Of a stretch of DNA of 64,000 bases, positions 23,876 through 32,607 are shown one piece after another. Within the stretch, counting starts at the first letter, position 1. Each line of letters starts with the position of its first letter. The notes beneath the pieces were generated by a model. The model was given only the letters and a program-made list of their open reading frames with translations. It made no database searches and was not told where the DNA came from. Source of the stretch: Tumebacillus permanentifrigoris (lineage in GTDB: Bacteria > Bacillota > Bacilli > Tumebacillales > Tumebacillaceae); assembly GCF_003148565.1 (NCBI RefSeq), contig NZ_QGGL01000017.1, forward strand, positions 39,351 to 103,350. The letters are read 5' to 3'. Made by a program: the position numbers and the translations under genes.

Positions 23876-25585
23876 TTAATAGCGGAATTTCCCGACCAAC
23901 ATCTGCAACTCGTCCGCCAGATCGGCCAAGGTCGACGCCGACGTGGCAATTTCTTCCATCGAGGCGAGTTGTTCCTGTGCAACAGCGGAAGCATTTTGCG
24001 TACCGGAAGCTGCACCTTCTGCCACATGGGAGATCGCTTCGAACTGGTTGACAACTTGCGACGTGCCTGCAGACATCTGCTGCGAGGCAGCCGACACTTC
24101 GCGAATCTGTGTCGCCACATCGGTGACCGCTACGAGGATCTGTTCGAACGAAGCACCGGCGGTGTTGACGACACTGATGCCGACAGTCACTTCCTTGGTG
24201 CCCTTTTCCATTGAGGCGATCGCTTGGCTGGTCTCGTCCTGGATGGCGCGGATCAGTTCCCCGATCTCCTGTGCGGACGAACTGGACTGCTCGGCGAGCT
24301 TGCGCACCTCATCTGCGACCACGGCAAAGCCACGGCCTTGCTCCCCTGCACGCGCCGCCTCGATCGCTGCGTTGAGCGCGAGCAAGTTGGTTTGGCCGGA
24401 GATCGCGGTGATCGCTTCGATGATCTCCCCGATTTGTACAGAGCGTTGGCCAAGTTTCTGCACCACGCTGGAGAGGTCTTCGATCGTAGCATGGATCGAG
24501 GTCATCTGGTTGATCGCCGAACGGATCGCTTGGTTCCCCGTCGTCGCGATCTCCGACGTGTGGTTCGCCATCTGCGAAACGTGGTTCGCGCTGGCTGCAA
24601 TCTGTTGTGCCCCCGAGGACATCTGATCCATCTCCGCCGCACAATCGCCCACACTGCGCACTTGGTGGTCCGCCCCTTCGGCGATCTCCAAGATCGTGCT
24701 GGAGATCTGCTCCGTCGCTTGCTTGGTCATATCGGCGCTGGCGTTCAACTCGACAGCAGACGAAGCGACCTGCTCCGCGCTGACACTGATCTGACCGACC
24801 AGCGAGCGGAGGTTGTCGACCATGCGATTAAACGATCTCGCGAGGTCGCCGATCTCGTCGTTGTTTTTGACTTTGATATGCTTGGTCAAGTCGCCATCGC
24901 CCGCCGCGATCTCTTCCAATTGACGGTTGACGTTGCGAATCGGGTAGAGAATGGTACGGATGAACACGATGATGAAGATGACGGCCGTCAGAACCGCCAA
25001 CGGGCCGACGCCCAAGATCCAGACGCGAGCTTGCTGGGTCTTGCTCTTGCTCTCATCCCAGGAATCGTTGGTCAGCTTGGCGATGTCCACGCTGATCTTG
25101 TCATAGATGGCGCGGAATTGATCCATCGCGGCCTTGCCATCGTTGATCTTGGCTCGAGCTTCCTCCAATTTGCCGCCTTTGACAAGTTGAATCTGCCCCT
25201 CAAAGTAGCTCTGCACGCTCGTGATCTGCGGCAGGGCTTGGTTTTCAACGAGGTCCTTCATGATCGGGTGTTCGTCCTCATGGAGGCGGATCGTCGCCAA
25301 GTCTTTGTCCAGTTGGGCTTGACCAGCTTTGTACGGGTCGAGGAATTCCTCACGACCTGTGATCACATACCCACGCACGCCGGTCTCCATGTTGACGAGG
25401 TCGGTCAACAGGTTATGTGCGGCGCTCCCGGTCGGGATCGCATCAGTCACAATCAGGTTCGTCTGATCTTCCAACTCCCCGAAGATCTGATAACAAGCCA
25501 CACAGATGAAGATGAGGAAGAAAACAACAACACTGTTCGTGACACTGACACGAAGACGCAAGGGAATACGCATTTTCTTTTTCAT
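23876..25585 (-). CDS. Methyl-accepting chemotaxis protein, copy 2
   Basis: This 569-residue chemoreceptor has the same architecture as its downstream neighbour: N-terminal membrane segment, CHASE3-like sensor ([20 protein letters not shown]), second membrane segment near residue 190-210, HAMP and MCP signalling domain ([21 protein letters not shown]). Signalling domains are nearly the same and sensor domains differ more, as expected if the two sense different ligands. The CHASE3 fold commonly senses small molecules or membrane state. GGGGAGG lies 13 nt before the ATG. Confidence 0.92.
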   Translation of the reverse strand: MKKKMRIPLRLRVSVTNSVVVFFLIFICVACYQIFGELEDQTNLIVTDAIPTGSAAHNLLTDLVNMETGVRGYVITGREEFLDPYKAGQAQLDKDLATIRLHEDEHPIMKDLVENQALPQITSVQSYFEGQIQLVKGGKLEEARAKINDGKAAMDQFRAIYDKISVDIAKLTNDSWDESKSKTQQARVWILGVGPLAVLTAVIFIIVFIRTILYPIRNVNRQLEEIAAGDGDLTKHIKVKNNDEIGDLARSFNRMVDNLRSLVGQISVSAEQVASSAVELNASADMTKQATEQISSTILEIAEGADHQVRSVGDCAAEMDQMSSGAQQIAASANHVSQMANHTSEIATTGNQAIRSAINQMTSIHATIEDLSSVVQKLGQRSVQIGEIIEAITAISGQTNLLALNAAIEAARAGEQGRGFAVVADEVRKLAEQSSSSAQEIGELIRAIQDETSQAIASMEKGTKEVTVGISVVNTAGASFEQILVAVTDVATQIREVSAASQQMSAGTSQVVNQFEAISHVAEGAASGTQNASAVAQEQLASMEEIATSASTLADLADELQMLVGKFRY

Positions 25586-25683
25586 GACGGTTAGAGATCC
25601 TCCCCATTGCTATTCAATCAAACCTTTTTCTTATAGTTAAGAAGTTCGACATGGAGGTTAATAACCCTTCTTACATTGAACGT

Positions 25684-25722
25684 AAAAAAAGTAGGCGGGG
25701 TCACACCCCTGCCTACTTTTTT
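25684..25722. terminator. Terminator of the CDP-alcohol/phosphonate operon
   Basis: A 16-bp stem (AAAAAAGTAGGCGGGG with one mismatch in the complementary arm) reaches into the last codon of thpR and has A and T tracts at both ends, so it works in both directions. Confidence 0.9.
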
Positions 25723-26282
25723 CACATGCCGAGCGCAAATCTGTGTCGGATCGGATACTGCGGTCCGTTTTTGCCAGCGGAGACCGATTCGTAGAGGTGC
25801 AAGCCCCCCACGCGCCACGTCATTCCAGACGGTGGTGACGCGACAGACTCCGGTCGAAAGGCAACATCCGCGCTGTGCAAACGCCCGAGCGTGATGTGCG
25901 GTCGAAAGGCACCGTGGTTGTAGGAATCGACTTGGAAGGCGGTCGAGAGTGCCTGTACGACGTTGCGTTGCAGCTCTTGCAAGGCATTCATCGCACCTTG
26001 CACACCACACCAGACCACTTTCGCCCGCGGGAACCAGCCCACTTCACCCAGTTCCAACTCAAAAGCAGGCAATCCGCGCGTCGCCGCCTCCACCAACTCG
26101 ATCAGTTGTGTCACCTGCGCCGCTTCGAGGTTGCCCATAAACTGCACGGTGAGGTGCAACTGATCAGGATTGTACCAACGCTTGACGTCGAGGTGCGGTT
26201 CGAGACGCTTTTGCAACGCGATCAATTCGGGACCGCACACGTCCGCTGGAACATCCACGCCGAGAAAATACCGTCCCGCCAT
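25722..26282 (-). CDS. thpR: RNA 2',3'-cyclic phosphodiesterase ThpR (2H family)
   Basis: This 186-residue 2H phosphoesterase has both signature tetrapeptides, HLTV near residue 43 and HITL near residue 131. The family opens 2',3'-cyclic phosphates on RNA and was named 2'-5' RNA ligase from an in vitro activity. The ATG at 26282 has GGGAGG in front. It is last in a run whose first three genes act on nucleotide-activated headgroups. Its presence may be incidental or it may act on a cyclic phosphodiester there (inference). Confidence 0.9.
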   Translation of the reverse strand: MAGRYFLGVDVPADVCGPELIALQKRLEPHLDVKRWYNPDQLHLTVQFMGNLEAAQVTQLIELVEAATRGLPAFELELGEVGWFPRAKVVWCGVQGAMNALQELQRNVVQALSTAFQVDSYNHGAFRPHITLGRLHSADVAFRPESVASPPSGMTWRVGGLHLYESVSAGKNGPQYPIRHRFALGM

Positions 26283-26313
26283 GCCTGCATCCTCCCTTGT
26301 AGAACCCAGATTC

Positions 26314-27036
26314 TTACGCGAAAAACTGCTCCGCACGCTGCAGGTCGTTGTGGTCGTCTACTTCTACCCAACGCAGGTCGCCGACGTCGACGACGCCGAG
26401 CTTCCAGTTCTCGCGGATCAACTCTTGGAAGGCGCGCTCGTAGTACTCGTTCAACTCGCCTTGTTCCACCAACTGCGCGAGGTGGCGCACGATGGCCGGC
26501 ACATCTGCGGAGTTCATCTTGCACAGGCCGATCGATTCGCCCAGACCGCGCTCGACGGTGATCTCTTTGCTGAGTTCGGTGACATGGCCTTGCTCATCGA
26601 GGATGAACTTCATCGCTTCCTCATCGAGTTTGGACTGCATGTCCACCGCCAAGTGGCTGGCTGGATGATTCGCCACGCGGCGCAAGATCTCGCTGTCCAG
26701 CAACAAGTCGCCGTCGGTCAGCACGAACCCGTCCTGTAGGAACTCCTGTGCACAGAGCAGCGTGTAGCCGTTGTTGGTCTCGTCGTAGCGTTCGTTGTGT
26801 ACGAGACGCACGGGCGTCTGGTGCGTTTTTTGCCACTCCTCGACGAACGCGGCGATCTGCTCCTGCAAGTAGCCGGTGATCAGCACGACTTCGGTGAACG
26901 CGCCGACTTCCTCCGCCCCTTCCAAGAAGCGTTGCAGAATCGATTTGCCACCGATCTCAACCAGACACTTGGGTCGGTTGTCGGTCAGCGGGCGCAGGCG
27001 CGAACCCACGCCTGCTACTAGGATAACCAGTTTCAT
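26314..27036 (-). CDS. Sugar-nucleotidyltransferase-like NTase (LicC/IPCT type)
   Basis: This 240-residue protein is a single-domain nucleotidyltransferase. The NTP-binding loop reads LVAGVGSRLRPLTDNRPKCLVEIGGKSIL and the metal Asp lies in VLTDGDLLL. It resembles LicC-type phosphocholine and inositol-phosphate cytidylyltransferases, so it probably makes a CDP-activated small molecule. It starts 14 nt after the fusion gene upstream and has AGGAGTGG before its ATG. Its own substrate, and whether it uses CTP, cannot be read by eye. Confidence 0.8.
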   Translation of the reverse strand: MKLVILVAGVGSRLRPLTDNRPKCLVEIGGKSILQRFLEGAEEVGAFTEVVLITGYLQEQIAAFVEEWQKTHQTPVRLVHNERYDETNNGYTLLCAQEFLQDGFVLTDGDLLLDSEILRRVANHPASHLAVDMQSKLDEEAMKFILDEQGHVTELSKEITVERGLGESIGLCKMNSADVPAIVRHLAQLVEQGELNEYYERAFQELIRENWKLGVVDVGDLRWVEVDDHNDLQRAEQFFA

Positions 27037-27049
27037 ATTCTCACCACTC

Positions 27050-28900
27050 CTATTCGACAGTTGCGGCTGCTTCGACAACTGCATCCGCACTTTGCTTGAG
27101 CTGGAAACCGCGCTCCATCAAATCGAGGAACGCGCGGACATGCTCCTCACGCACATGACCGATGTTGGCGATCTGGAACGCACGGCCTAGCAACGGCCCT
27201 TTGCCGCGATAGATCACGTAGTTATGTTGCTTGACCCAATCGTGGAAGCCTTCGACGTCCACGTCTGCCGGGTAGAACACCGTCGTCAACACGCGCGACA
27301 TCTGCTGCTCCTCGACCGGGAACGACATGCCGAGTTTTTTCAAGCGGTTGCGGATCAGGCTGGACAGGTGACCATAGTGTTGCATGCGCTTCTCCAGCGT
27401 GTCTTCCAACAGTTCGTCCAGCGCCGTCTCCAGCGCGTAGAACAGCGAAACTGCCGGGGTGTTCGGCGTCTGGTAGTGCAGGTCTTCGAATTCGTAATGT
27501 CTGTACAAATCGAGGTAGCGGGTGTGGGCAGGAACGTCCCGAAGCGCTTGAAAAGCGCTGCGCTTGCCACAGACGAACGCGAGGCCCGGCAGCGACGCCA
27601 GCGCTTTGTTCGCAGACGCGGTGCAGAACGTGATGTTCGCTTTTTCCACACTCAACGCTTCAGCCCCGATCGAGGACACGGCATCGACGAGGAAGTCCAC
27701 GTGATACGGTTTGAGCAGTGCCCCGATCTCGTTGATCGGGTTGAGCATGCCGGTCGAAGTCTCGTGGTGTACCATCATCAGCGCGTCATAGTCGCCTGTG
27801 GCGATGGTTTGCTCGATTTTGGCGAGGTCCATCGGGTGCGTCCAACCGAATTCCAGCGCGGTGTGGTTCAGGTTGTGACAACGGGCGAGGTCGAGCAAGC
27901 GGTTGCCGAACTCGCCATTGGAGAGGATCAGCAACTTTTTGCCCGGCCCATAAGAGGAGAGCAGAGCTTCGTTGGCGGCAGTGCCGGAGCCGGTGATGAT
28001 CACATTGGTGTATTCATGGTTCGCGCCATAGACGTTGTTCAGCTTGGCACGGCAACGGGTCAGGATCTCGATGAATTCCGTCTCGCGATGGCCGATGTCG
28101 GCGTGCAGGAGTGCGGATTTGACTTTTTTGGAGACCATGACCGGGCCTGGGCAGAGCAGGACTTGTTCGGAGACTTGTGGTGCAGCGACTTCCTCGCGCG
28201 TTTCCGTAAACAGGCGTACCGCTTGCAAGTAGTCGGTCACGAAGTCGATCTCAATCCACGAGTTCTCCGTCACGGCTTGCAACTCGAACGGATGCCCGAC
28301 TGCGATCTCGTTGAACGCTTCCTCGTAGTAGCCGTCCTTGTGCGAGGCGAGGGCGGCAAAAAACGCCTCATTCGCCTCTGCAGAGATCACGGCGACACCG
28401 ACGAATTCGCCCAGCGAGCGATCGGTGGCGATTTTTTTGCTGAGGTAGACGTGGCCATCGGCTGGATCTTGGGCGACTTTCATCTCCTCTGGTGAGGAGA
28501 TCGATTTCGCTTCATAGAGCAGGGTGTTACCCGTCAGTGCGATGAACGATTCGAACACCGCGTCTACCGCCACAACGTCGCCGTCCAGCAGGAAAAACGA
28601 ATCCCCGCGCACATGATCTGCTGCGAGCCATGCGGAGTAGGCGGTGCTGGTGGTTTTGTAGTGGTTGTTTTCTACGAAGTGTACGTTGCACGGCGGGTTG
28701 GACGCGGCGAGATGTTCGCGGATCGCGTGTCCTTCGTAGCCGATGACGACCGTGACGTCGGTGACGCCGAGGCTTGCCAATTGACGAATCTGGCGGGAGA
28801 GAATCGATTCTGAACCGATCGGCAGGAGCGCCTTCGGGAGCGTTTGTGTAATCGGGGCTAAACGTTCGCCGTCGCCGGCTGCCAGGATGACTGCTTTCAT
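27050..28900 (-). CDS. Nucleotidyltransferase fused to 2-aminoethylphosphonate-type transaminase (PntC-like)
   Basis: This 616-residue protein has an N-terminal NTase domain (about 1-238; LAAGDGERLAPITQTLPKAL, metal Asp in LLDGDV) and a C-terminal class V aminotransferase (about 248-610) similar to PhnW: LLCPGPVMVSKKVK, HRETEF, SGTAANEA, and the PLP lysine in ASANKAL (about K432). The same didomain order is known for PntC, a phosphonate-tailoring cytidylyltransferase that activates 2-aminoethylphosphonate. The two halves would make AEP from phosphonoacetaldehyde and load it as a CMP ester. I start at 28900 because GAGGTG fits there. PEP mutase is not in this window, so the AEP source is unseen. 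Confidence 0.85.
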   Translation of the reverse strand: MKAVILAAGDGERLAPITQTLPKALLPIGSESILSRQIRQLASLGVTDVTVVIGYEGHAIREHLAASNPPCNVHFVENNHYKTTSTAYSAWLAADHVRGDSFFLLDGDVVAVDAVFESFIALTGNTLLYEAKSISSPEEMKVAQDPADGHVYLSKKIATDRSLGEFVGVAVISAEANEAFFAALASHKDGYYEEAFNEIAVGHPFELQAVTENSWIEIDFVTDYLQAVRLFTETREEVAAPQVSEQVLLCPGPVMVSKKVKSALLHADIGHRETEFIEILTRCRAKLNNVYGANHEYTNVIITGSGTAANEALLSSYGPGKKLLILSNGEFGNRLLDLARCHNLNHTALEFGWTHPMDLAKIEQTIATGDYDALMMVHHETSTGMLNPINEIGALLKPYHVDFLVDAVSSIGAEALSVEKANITFCTASANKALASLPGLAFVCGKRSAFQALRDVPAHTRYLDLYRHYEFEDLHYQTPNTPAVSLFYALETALDELLEDTLEKRMQHYGHLSSLIRNRLKKLGMSFPVEEQQMSRVLTTVFYPADVDVEGFHDWVKQHNYVIYRGKGPLLGRAFQIANIGHVREEHVRAFLDLMERGFQLKQSADAVVEAAATVE

Positions 28901-28910
28901 GCCCGACACC

Positions 28911-29621
28911 TCATTTCATCGAGTAATAAGATTTCCATGCTTTGAACGGTTTGTAGACAGCAAACAGAGCGGAGATCGCGACGATGCCAACCAGCGTCCA
29001 ATAAGCGCCGACGATGGCCGCAGCGAGCACGACAAATGCGTACTGCTCGTCAATCGAGAAGTCGATCACGAACTTGCGACGACCTGCGGTCGGTCGACCG
29101 AGTGTCGGACCTGCCGATGCAGCCGCTTCTTGTTGGGCTTGATCCTGTTGCGGGATCGCACGGTTCATCTGGCCGTAATACTCCAACAGGAACAGGAAAA
29201 ACAGAGCGCCGAGCGCCCAGAGATAGACGGTGGTGTCGTCATGCGTGCGAGCATAGCCCCATGCGAGGGTGGAGACGAATGCAAATTCCTTGATCCGGTC
29301 GCACATCTGATCCAACCACCCGCCAAACGGGCTCATCTTGCCGGTATAGCGTGCAAGTTGCCCATCGCACCAGTCGAGGACGTAGGAGACATAGAGGATC
29401 ACAGCGCCGAGGATCAGCGAAAGGGTCGAGCCTTCATAGAAGAACCCGCAGGCAGTCAGGCCCAGCACCAACGAGATCAGTGTCATATGATTGGGGTGCA
29501 GCCCCATTTTTGCCGCCGCATCCGTGATCGGAATTGACAGCCACGTGTAACACTTTCCTAAGTAGTAGTTGCTGTACTTCGTCACCGACTCAATCTGTCG
29601 GTATCTCTCCCGTAAACTCAT
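28911..29621 (-). CDS. CDP-alcohol phosphatidyltransferase family membrane protein
   Basis: This 236-residue membrane enzyme carries the complete CDP-alcohol phosphatidyltransferase motif: D83, D86-G87, A90-R91, G100, D104 and D108, in the stretch from DWCDGQLAR to DQMCD. It transfers a phospho-alcohol from a CDP-activated donor to an acceptor. About six membrane segments are expected. In this operon its natural donor would be the CMP-activated product of the next genes, giving a phosphono- or phospholipid headgroup. The ATG at 29621 has GGAGAGG nine nt upstream. It is first in the operon. Confidence 0.9.
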   Translation of the reverse strand: MSLRERYRQIESVTKYSNYYLGKCYTWLSIPITDAAAKMGLHPNHMTLISLVLGLTACGFFYEGSTLSLILGAVILYVSYVLDWCDGQLARYTGKMSPFGGWLDQMCDRIKEFAFVSTLAWGYARTHDDTTVYLWALGALFFLFLLEYYGQMNRAIPQQDQAQQEAAASAGPTLGRPTAGRRKFVIDFSIDEQYAFVVLAAAIVGAYWTLVGIVAISALFAVYKPFKAWKSYYSMK

Positions 29622-29733
29622 CGTGTACATCCTCTCCCCTTATGTGAAAAAACTAGCAGACTCTTTACAAAAAAAGACTTGTTTTTCGATAGATTCCACA
29701 CACCAGCATACATCCAAATCGGAGGAAAGACAA

Positions 29734-29770
29734 TAAAAAAAAGCACCCAATTGCCTCTAGCTTGGGTGCT
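29734..29770 (-). terminator. Terminator behind the msrC locus
   Basis: A 9-bp stem (29742-29750 with 29762-29770) with an 11-nt loop is followed on the minus strand by a long T run. It ends transcription of the msrC copy and of the truncated remnant. Confidence 0.87.
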
Positions 29771-29790
29771 CGTTATTTCCTACGCAATAC

Positions 29791-30096
29791 TTAAAAACGA
29801 CTCCAATCGACATGCTTGTTGAGAATCGACACGAAGGTCTCCAAACCCGCACGGTCGGCGTCGTCGAAACGTTCTGCTACGGGCGCGTCGATGTCGAGAA
29901 CTCCGATCAGGCGGTCGCCATCGAGAATCGGGACGACGATTTCCGAACGCGAAGCGGCATCACAGGCGATGTGACCTGGGAAAGCGTGGACATCCGCGAC
30001 AACGATCGTCTCGCGATTGCCAGCAGCCGTGCCACACACGCCTTTTCCCAGCGGGATGCGCACACAGGCTGGCTTCCCGATGTGTTCCATACACAA
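29791..30096 (-). pseudogene. 5'-truncated second copy of free-Met-(R)-SO reductase
   Basis: From about residue 8 on, this frame repeats the C-terminal half of the neighbouring msrC: PACVRIPL, GVCGTAA, HAFPGHIACDAASRSEIVVP and IGVLDID all recur, so all three catalytic cysteines are present. The N-terminal half of the GAF domain is missing, there is no ribosome binding site, and the frame opens 2 bases after the intact copy's stop. The join reads ...EHIGKPACVRIP, where a full protein would read ...FQGKPACVRIP. It is a remnant with the shape expected for the host gene after insertion of an element. Confidence 0.8.
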
Positions 30097-30098
30097 AA

Positions 30099-30581
30099 CT
30101 AGATGTGTTTAATCAAGGTTGCAACAAACTGCTCGAGGTATTTGCGATCAACATCATCGAATCGGTCGGTTATCGGGCTGTCGATATCGAGGACCCCAAT
30201 TAGACTGTCGCCAGCGATGATCGGCACTACGATCTCAGAGCGTGAAGCTGCGTCACATGCGATATGACCCGGGAAAGCGTGAACATCTGGCACGACGATG
30301 GTTTCACGGGTACTGGCGGCGGTGCCGCATACTCCTCTTCTCAATGGAATGCGAACGCAAGCCGGGAGCCCTTGGAATGGACCCAACACAAGTTCACCAT
30401 CCCCATCCATTAGGTAGAATCCAACCCAGTTGATTTTTTCAAGAAATTGGTTCAGAAGCGCGGAGGCGTTCGAAAGATTCGCGATGAGATTCGTCTCGCC
30501 CTCGATCAAAGCATCCAGTTGCTTAATAACCAAATCGTAGTTTTCTTCTTTCGTGCCAGTGTAACCTTGTGCCGAGAACAT
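30099..30581 (-). CDS. msrC: Free methionine-(R)-sulfoxide reductase (fRMsr)
   Basis: This 160-residue GAF-domain enzyme reduces free methionine-(R)-sulfoxide with thioredoxin. Visible landmarks are INWVGFYLMD, LVLGPFQG, and the three active cysteines in LPACVRIPL, RGVCGTAA and HIACDAAS. Length is normal. GAGGG precedes the ATG and TATACT (30613-30618) lies 17 bp from a TAGAAA. Compared with the remnant behind it, codon choice looks more A/T-rich, so it may have come with the accessory DNA to the right. Confidence 0.92.
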   Translation of the reverse strand: MFSAQGYTGTKEENYDLVIKQLDALIEGETNLIANLSNASALLNQFLEKINWVGFYLMDGDGELVLGPFQGLPACVRIPLRRGVCGTAASTRETIVVPDVHAFPGHIACDAASRSEIVVPIIAGDSLIGVLDIDSPITDRFDDVDRKYLEQFVATLIKHI

Positions 30582-30612
30582 AATAACCCTCTTTTCGTCT
30601 TGGTATGAAGAA

Positions 30613-30641
30613 AGTATACTCTATGAATCTGCTTCTTTCTA
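30613..30641 (-). promoter_or_regulatory. Promoter of msrC
   Basis: On the minus strand TAGAAA (30636-30641) and TATACT (30613-30618) are 17 bp apart, 31 nt before the start codon. The -10 is good and the -35 is fair. Confidence 0.6.
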
Positions 30642-30663
30642 TTTTTCGTGTTACAGTTATATC

Positions 30664-30701
30664 GCGGTAGGAATGCTATCGTTAAGAAGCATTCCTACCG
30701 C
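30664..30701. repeat. Isolated perfect inverted repeat
   Basis: A 14-bp perfect stem (30664-30677 with 30688-30701) has a 10-nt loop and no T run on either side, so it is not an ordinary terminator. It sits between msrC and the small gene at 30746. Confidence 0.7.
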
Positions 30702-30745
30702 TCACTGCTCACAGTACTGAATCTAATTGGAAGTAGGATGAAAGA

Positions 30746-31087
30746 ATGGATTTTGCCGATGGCACTCGTATCGTACATAACTTGCTCACTCTCCGTATAC
30801 TCGCGATCAAAACAGAACAAGTCGTTGTAGAACTGGTGATTTACCAAAACCCACTCAATCAAGGCAAACTGATCTACGCAACATACTACCTATACCGTCC
30901 TGAGCCTTTCGAAGAATCCGAACGCATCGAAGAGTGTATTTATTACGATGGGAAGGTCTCCAACAGAAAGTTACTCCTAGCCCTGCAAGCCGAAGTGTGC
31001 GAGAAATTTCTGATGGGTCGTTCTGATGAATGGTTGTTTGACGCGATCTCCGATGCATACGAACAAGAACTACAGGCTTTACAGTAA
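30746..31087 (+). CDS. Small cytoplasmic protein of unknown function
   Basis: A 113-residue protein without recognisable motif, with beta-rich hydrophobic stretches in the first half (EQVVVELVIYQNP) and a charged helical C-terminus. AGGATG lies before the ATG and a strong terminator follows at once, which argues for a real gene. It is the first gene of the accessory region right of msrC. Confidence 0.65.
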   Translation: MDFADGTRIVHNLLTLRILAIKTEQVVVELVIYQNPLNQGKLIYATYYLYRPEPFEESERIEECIYYDGKVSNRKLLLALQAEVCEKFLMGRSDEWLFDAISDAYEQELQALQ

Positions 31088-31123
31088 CAAAAAAGAGCCA
31101 CTCCACTGCGGGGCGGCTCTTTT
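31088..31123 (+). terminator. Terminator of the 113-residue gene
   Basis: A stem with AAAAAGAGCC and GGCTCTTTTT outer arms begins right after the stop codon and ends in a T run. Confidence 0.88.
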
Positions 31124-31193
31124 TCGTGCGAGCATGATACACTTGAATTGCGGCCAGCAACAATAAGCACCCCTTGCATAAGGAGGGAAAGCA

Positions 31194-31307
31194 ATGCGGA
31201 TGGCTTTTTGTCTAATGTACGGTTGTCCTAAAACGACCGTTACAGTGTATCGTCGATCAGCGGGTACCAGCGGAAATTGGATGGTTTTGTGCTTTCATAG
31301 TTTCCTG
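31194..31307 (+). CDS. Possible truncated small frame behind a strong ribosome binding site
   Basis: AAGGAGGG (about 31180-31187) is followed at good spacing by an ATG and a 37-residue frame (MRMAFCLMYGCPK...). The 3' two thirds overlap the end of the stalk-domain gene on the other strand. It has no promoter I can see. It may be the leftover start of a deleted gene. Confidence 0.25.
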
Positions 31308-32460
31308 TGAACCCACCATCATAATTGGACCAAGAATAGTATCTTCTCGTTATTAGATCCATTTTAAGGTTCGGGTATCTGTACCACGAATCATAGTAAC
31401 CGCCAGTTAATTTTTTCGATGGCATTTTTGCTACAACATCTCTACCTATTTTCTCCTGGAAGTCTTTTAACTCTTGCTTCACTTTAGTACGGTTTTCTTG
31501 GGTGATTTTATTGCTGTATTGTAAATCGTAGAAAAAAGTTGAATCATATTTTACCTGTACCCAATAATCATACGCTGAAGTAATGGAATTATTTTCGTAA
31601 ACATTGTACGTAAACCAAGTGTCACCTATTGATGTCTGTAAGTTGGAGTAATTGTTTTTCAGATAGAATTGAAGGTCAGTTGCCGTTTCGAGTTTTTGTG
31701 TGGCTGATCCGCCGCTCGAATTCGATACTAGTGAATTAAGGCTAATCGATGCAGTTGTATCATTCCCAACGGTTAAGAAACGATCATCGAAAGGACCGTC
31801 AATTTTGTAGTCAAGATTCGTTATTTTTGAAAGATCGCTTTCAACCGCCACAACTATGTTTCCTTTTTTAATTACCTTACCCATGAATGTGCCACCAACC
31901 GAATCGGAATAGCTCAAAGACTTTCCCGCTTCTGCTTGTTCTTTAGTATTTAACACAAGAGTCCCTTGAGAAGGGAACCAATGCATTACTGCGTTTGATG
32001 TGTTCTCGACCTCAACTTCCATTACAACTGCATTAATTGGTGTTTGGTACTGAGTACTTTTGTAGGAATTATGTAGCGAAACACGGGAGATATGCATTTT
32101 CATGGAACCACTTATAACGTCTACATTAACTGCATAACTTTTGTTTGTATCTGTTGTACCCGACGAAGGTGAGTTCGAATTTTCCGATTGGGCGGGTTGT
32201 TTGATCTTATCGATTGTAACTGTATTTGTATTTGCTTCCCAACCGACATTAGCTCCGAATTGTTCGGCAACAAAACGCGCAGGTACGTATGTCCGTCCCT
32301 CATATTCCAATACCGTGTAACCAGATGGAACCGATTTTTGCACTCCATCGAACTTGAAGTGGATATAACCTGCATCATTGACCATCAGAGTCGCAGCTCC
32401 CGCAGTTGCAACACTAGCTAACACACTACCAACAACAAATCCACTAACCCATTTTTTCAT
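31240..32460 (-). CDS. Secreted protein with copper-amine-oxidase-like N-terminal (stalk) domain
   Basis: This 406-residue protein has a signal peptide (MKKWVSGFVVGSVLASVATAGAA) and directly after it a stalk domain: YIHFKFDGVQKSVPSGYTV then EGRTYVPARFVAEQFGANVGWE. These domains are common in secreted proteins of Bacillota and are thought to bind cell-wall or spore surface. A Ser/Thr-rich linker (about 100-120) leads to two hydrophilic beta-rich regions of unknown type. GGAGA precedes the ATG at 32460. The gene is low in GC and sits alone between accessory modules. Confidence 0.8.
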   Translation of the reverse strand: MKKWVSGFVVGSVLASVATAGAATLMVNDAGYIHFKFDGVQKSVPSGYTVLEYEGRTYVPARFVAEQFGANVGWEANTNTVTIDKIKQPAQSENSNSPSSGTTDTNKSYAVNVDVISGSMKMHISRVSLHNSYKSTQYQTPINAVVMEVEVENTSNAVMHWFPSQGTLVLNTKEQAEAGKSLSYSDSVGGTFMGKVIKKGNIVVAVESDLSKITNLDYKIDGPFDDRFLTVGNDTTASISLNSLVSNSSGGSATQKLETATDLQFYLKNNYSNLQTSIGDTWFTYNVYENNSITSAYDYWVQVKYDSTFFYDLQYSNKITQENRTKVKQELKDFQEKIGRDVVAKMPSKKLTGGYYDSWYRYPNLKMDLITRRYYSWSNYDGGFTGNYESTKPSNFRWYPLIDDTL

Positions 32461-32585
32461 TCTTCTCGTCTCCGTTCTAATGGAAGTAATATAGTTCACG
32501 AAGTAATGATTCAACTGTGATACTCAAATATCCTTTCTATATCAAATCCTTTAAAACGCAGGATTTTACCTATTACCCCCAATAC

Positions 32586-32607
32586 GACCCCGATCTATGC
32601 CGGGGTC
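32586..32607. repeat. Hairpin at the end of the TraG-like ATPase gene
   Basis: A 7-bp GC stem (32586-32592 with 32601-32607) overlaps the last codons of the ATPase gene. The T run lies on the plus-strand side, so as an intrinsic terminator it would work for plus-strand transcription only. For the ATPase operon it is at best a stabilising hairpin. Confidence 0.55.

Noticed and set aside
24224..25594. 456-codon plus-strand frame opposite chemoreceptor copy 2
   Set aside because: It is the mirror of the MCP gene; composition is Arg/Asp/Leu-rich and no ribosome binding site is present.
32586..32607. Terminator of the ATPase operon
   Set aside because: The T run is on the wrong strand for that operon; kept only as a hairpin.
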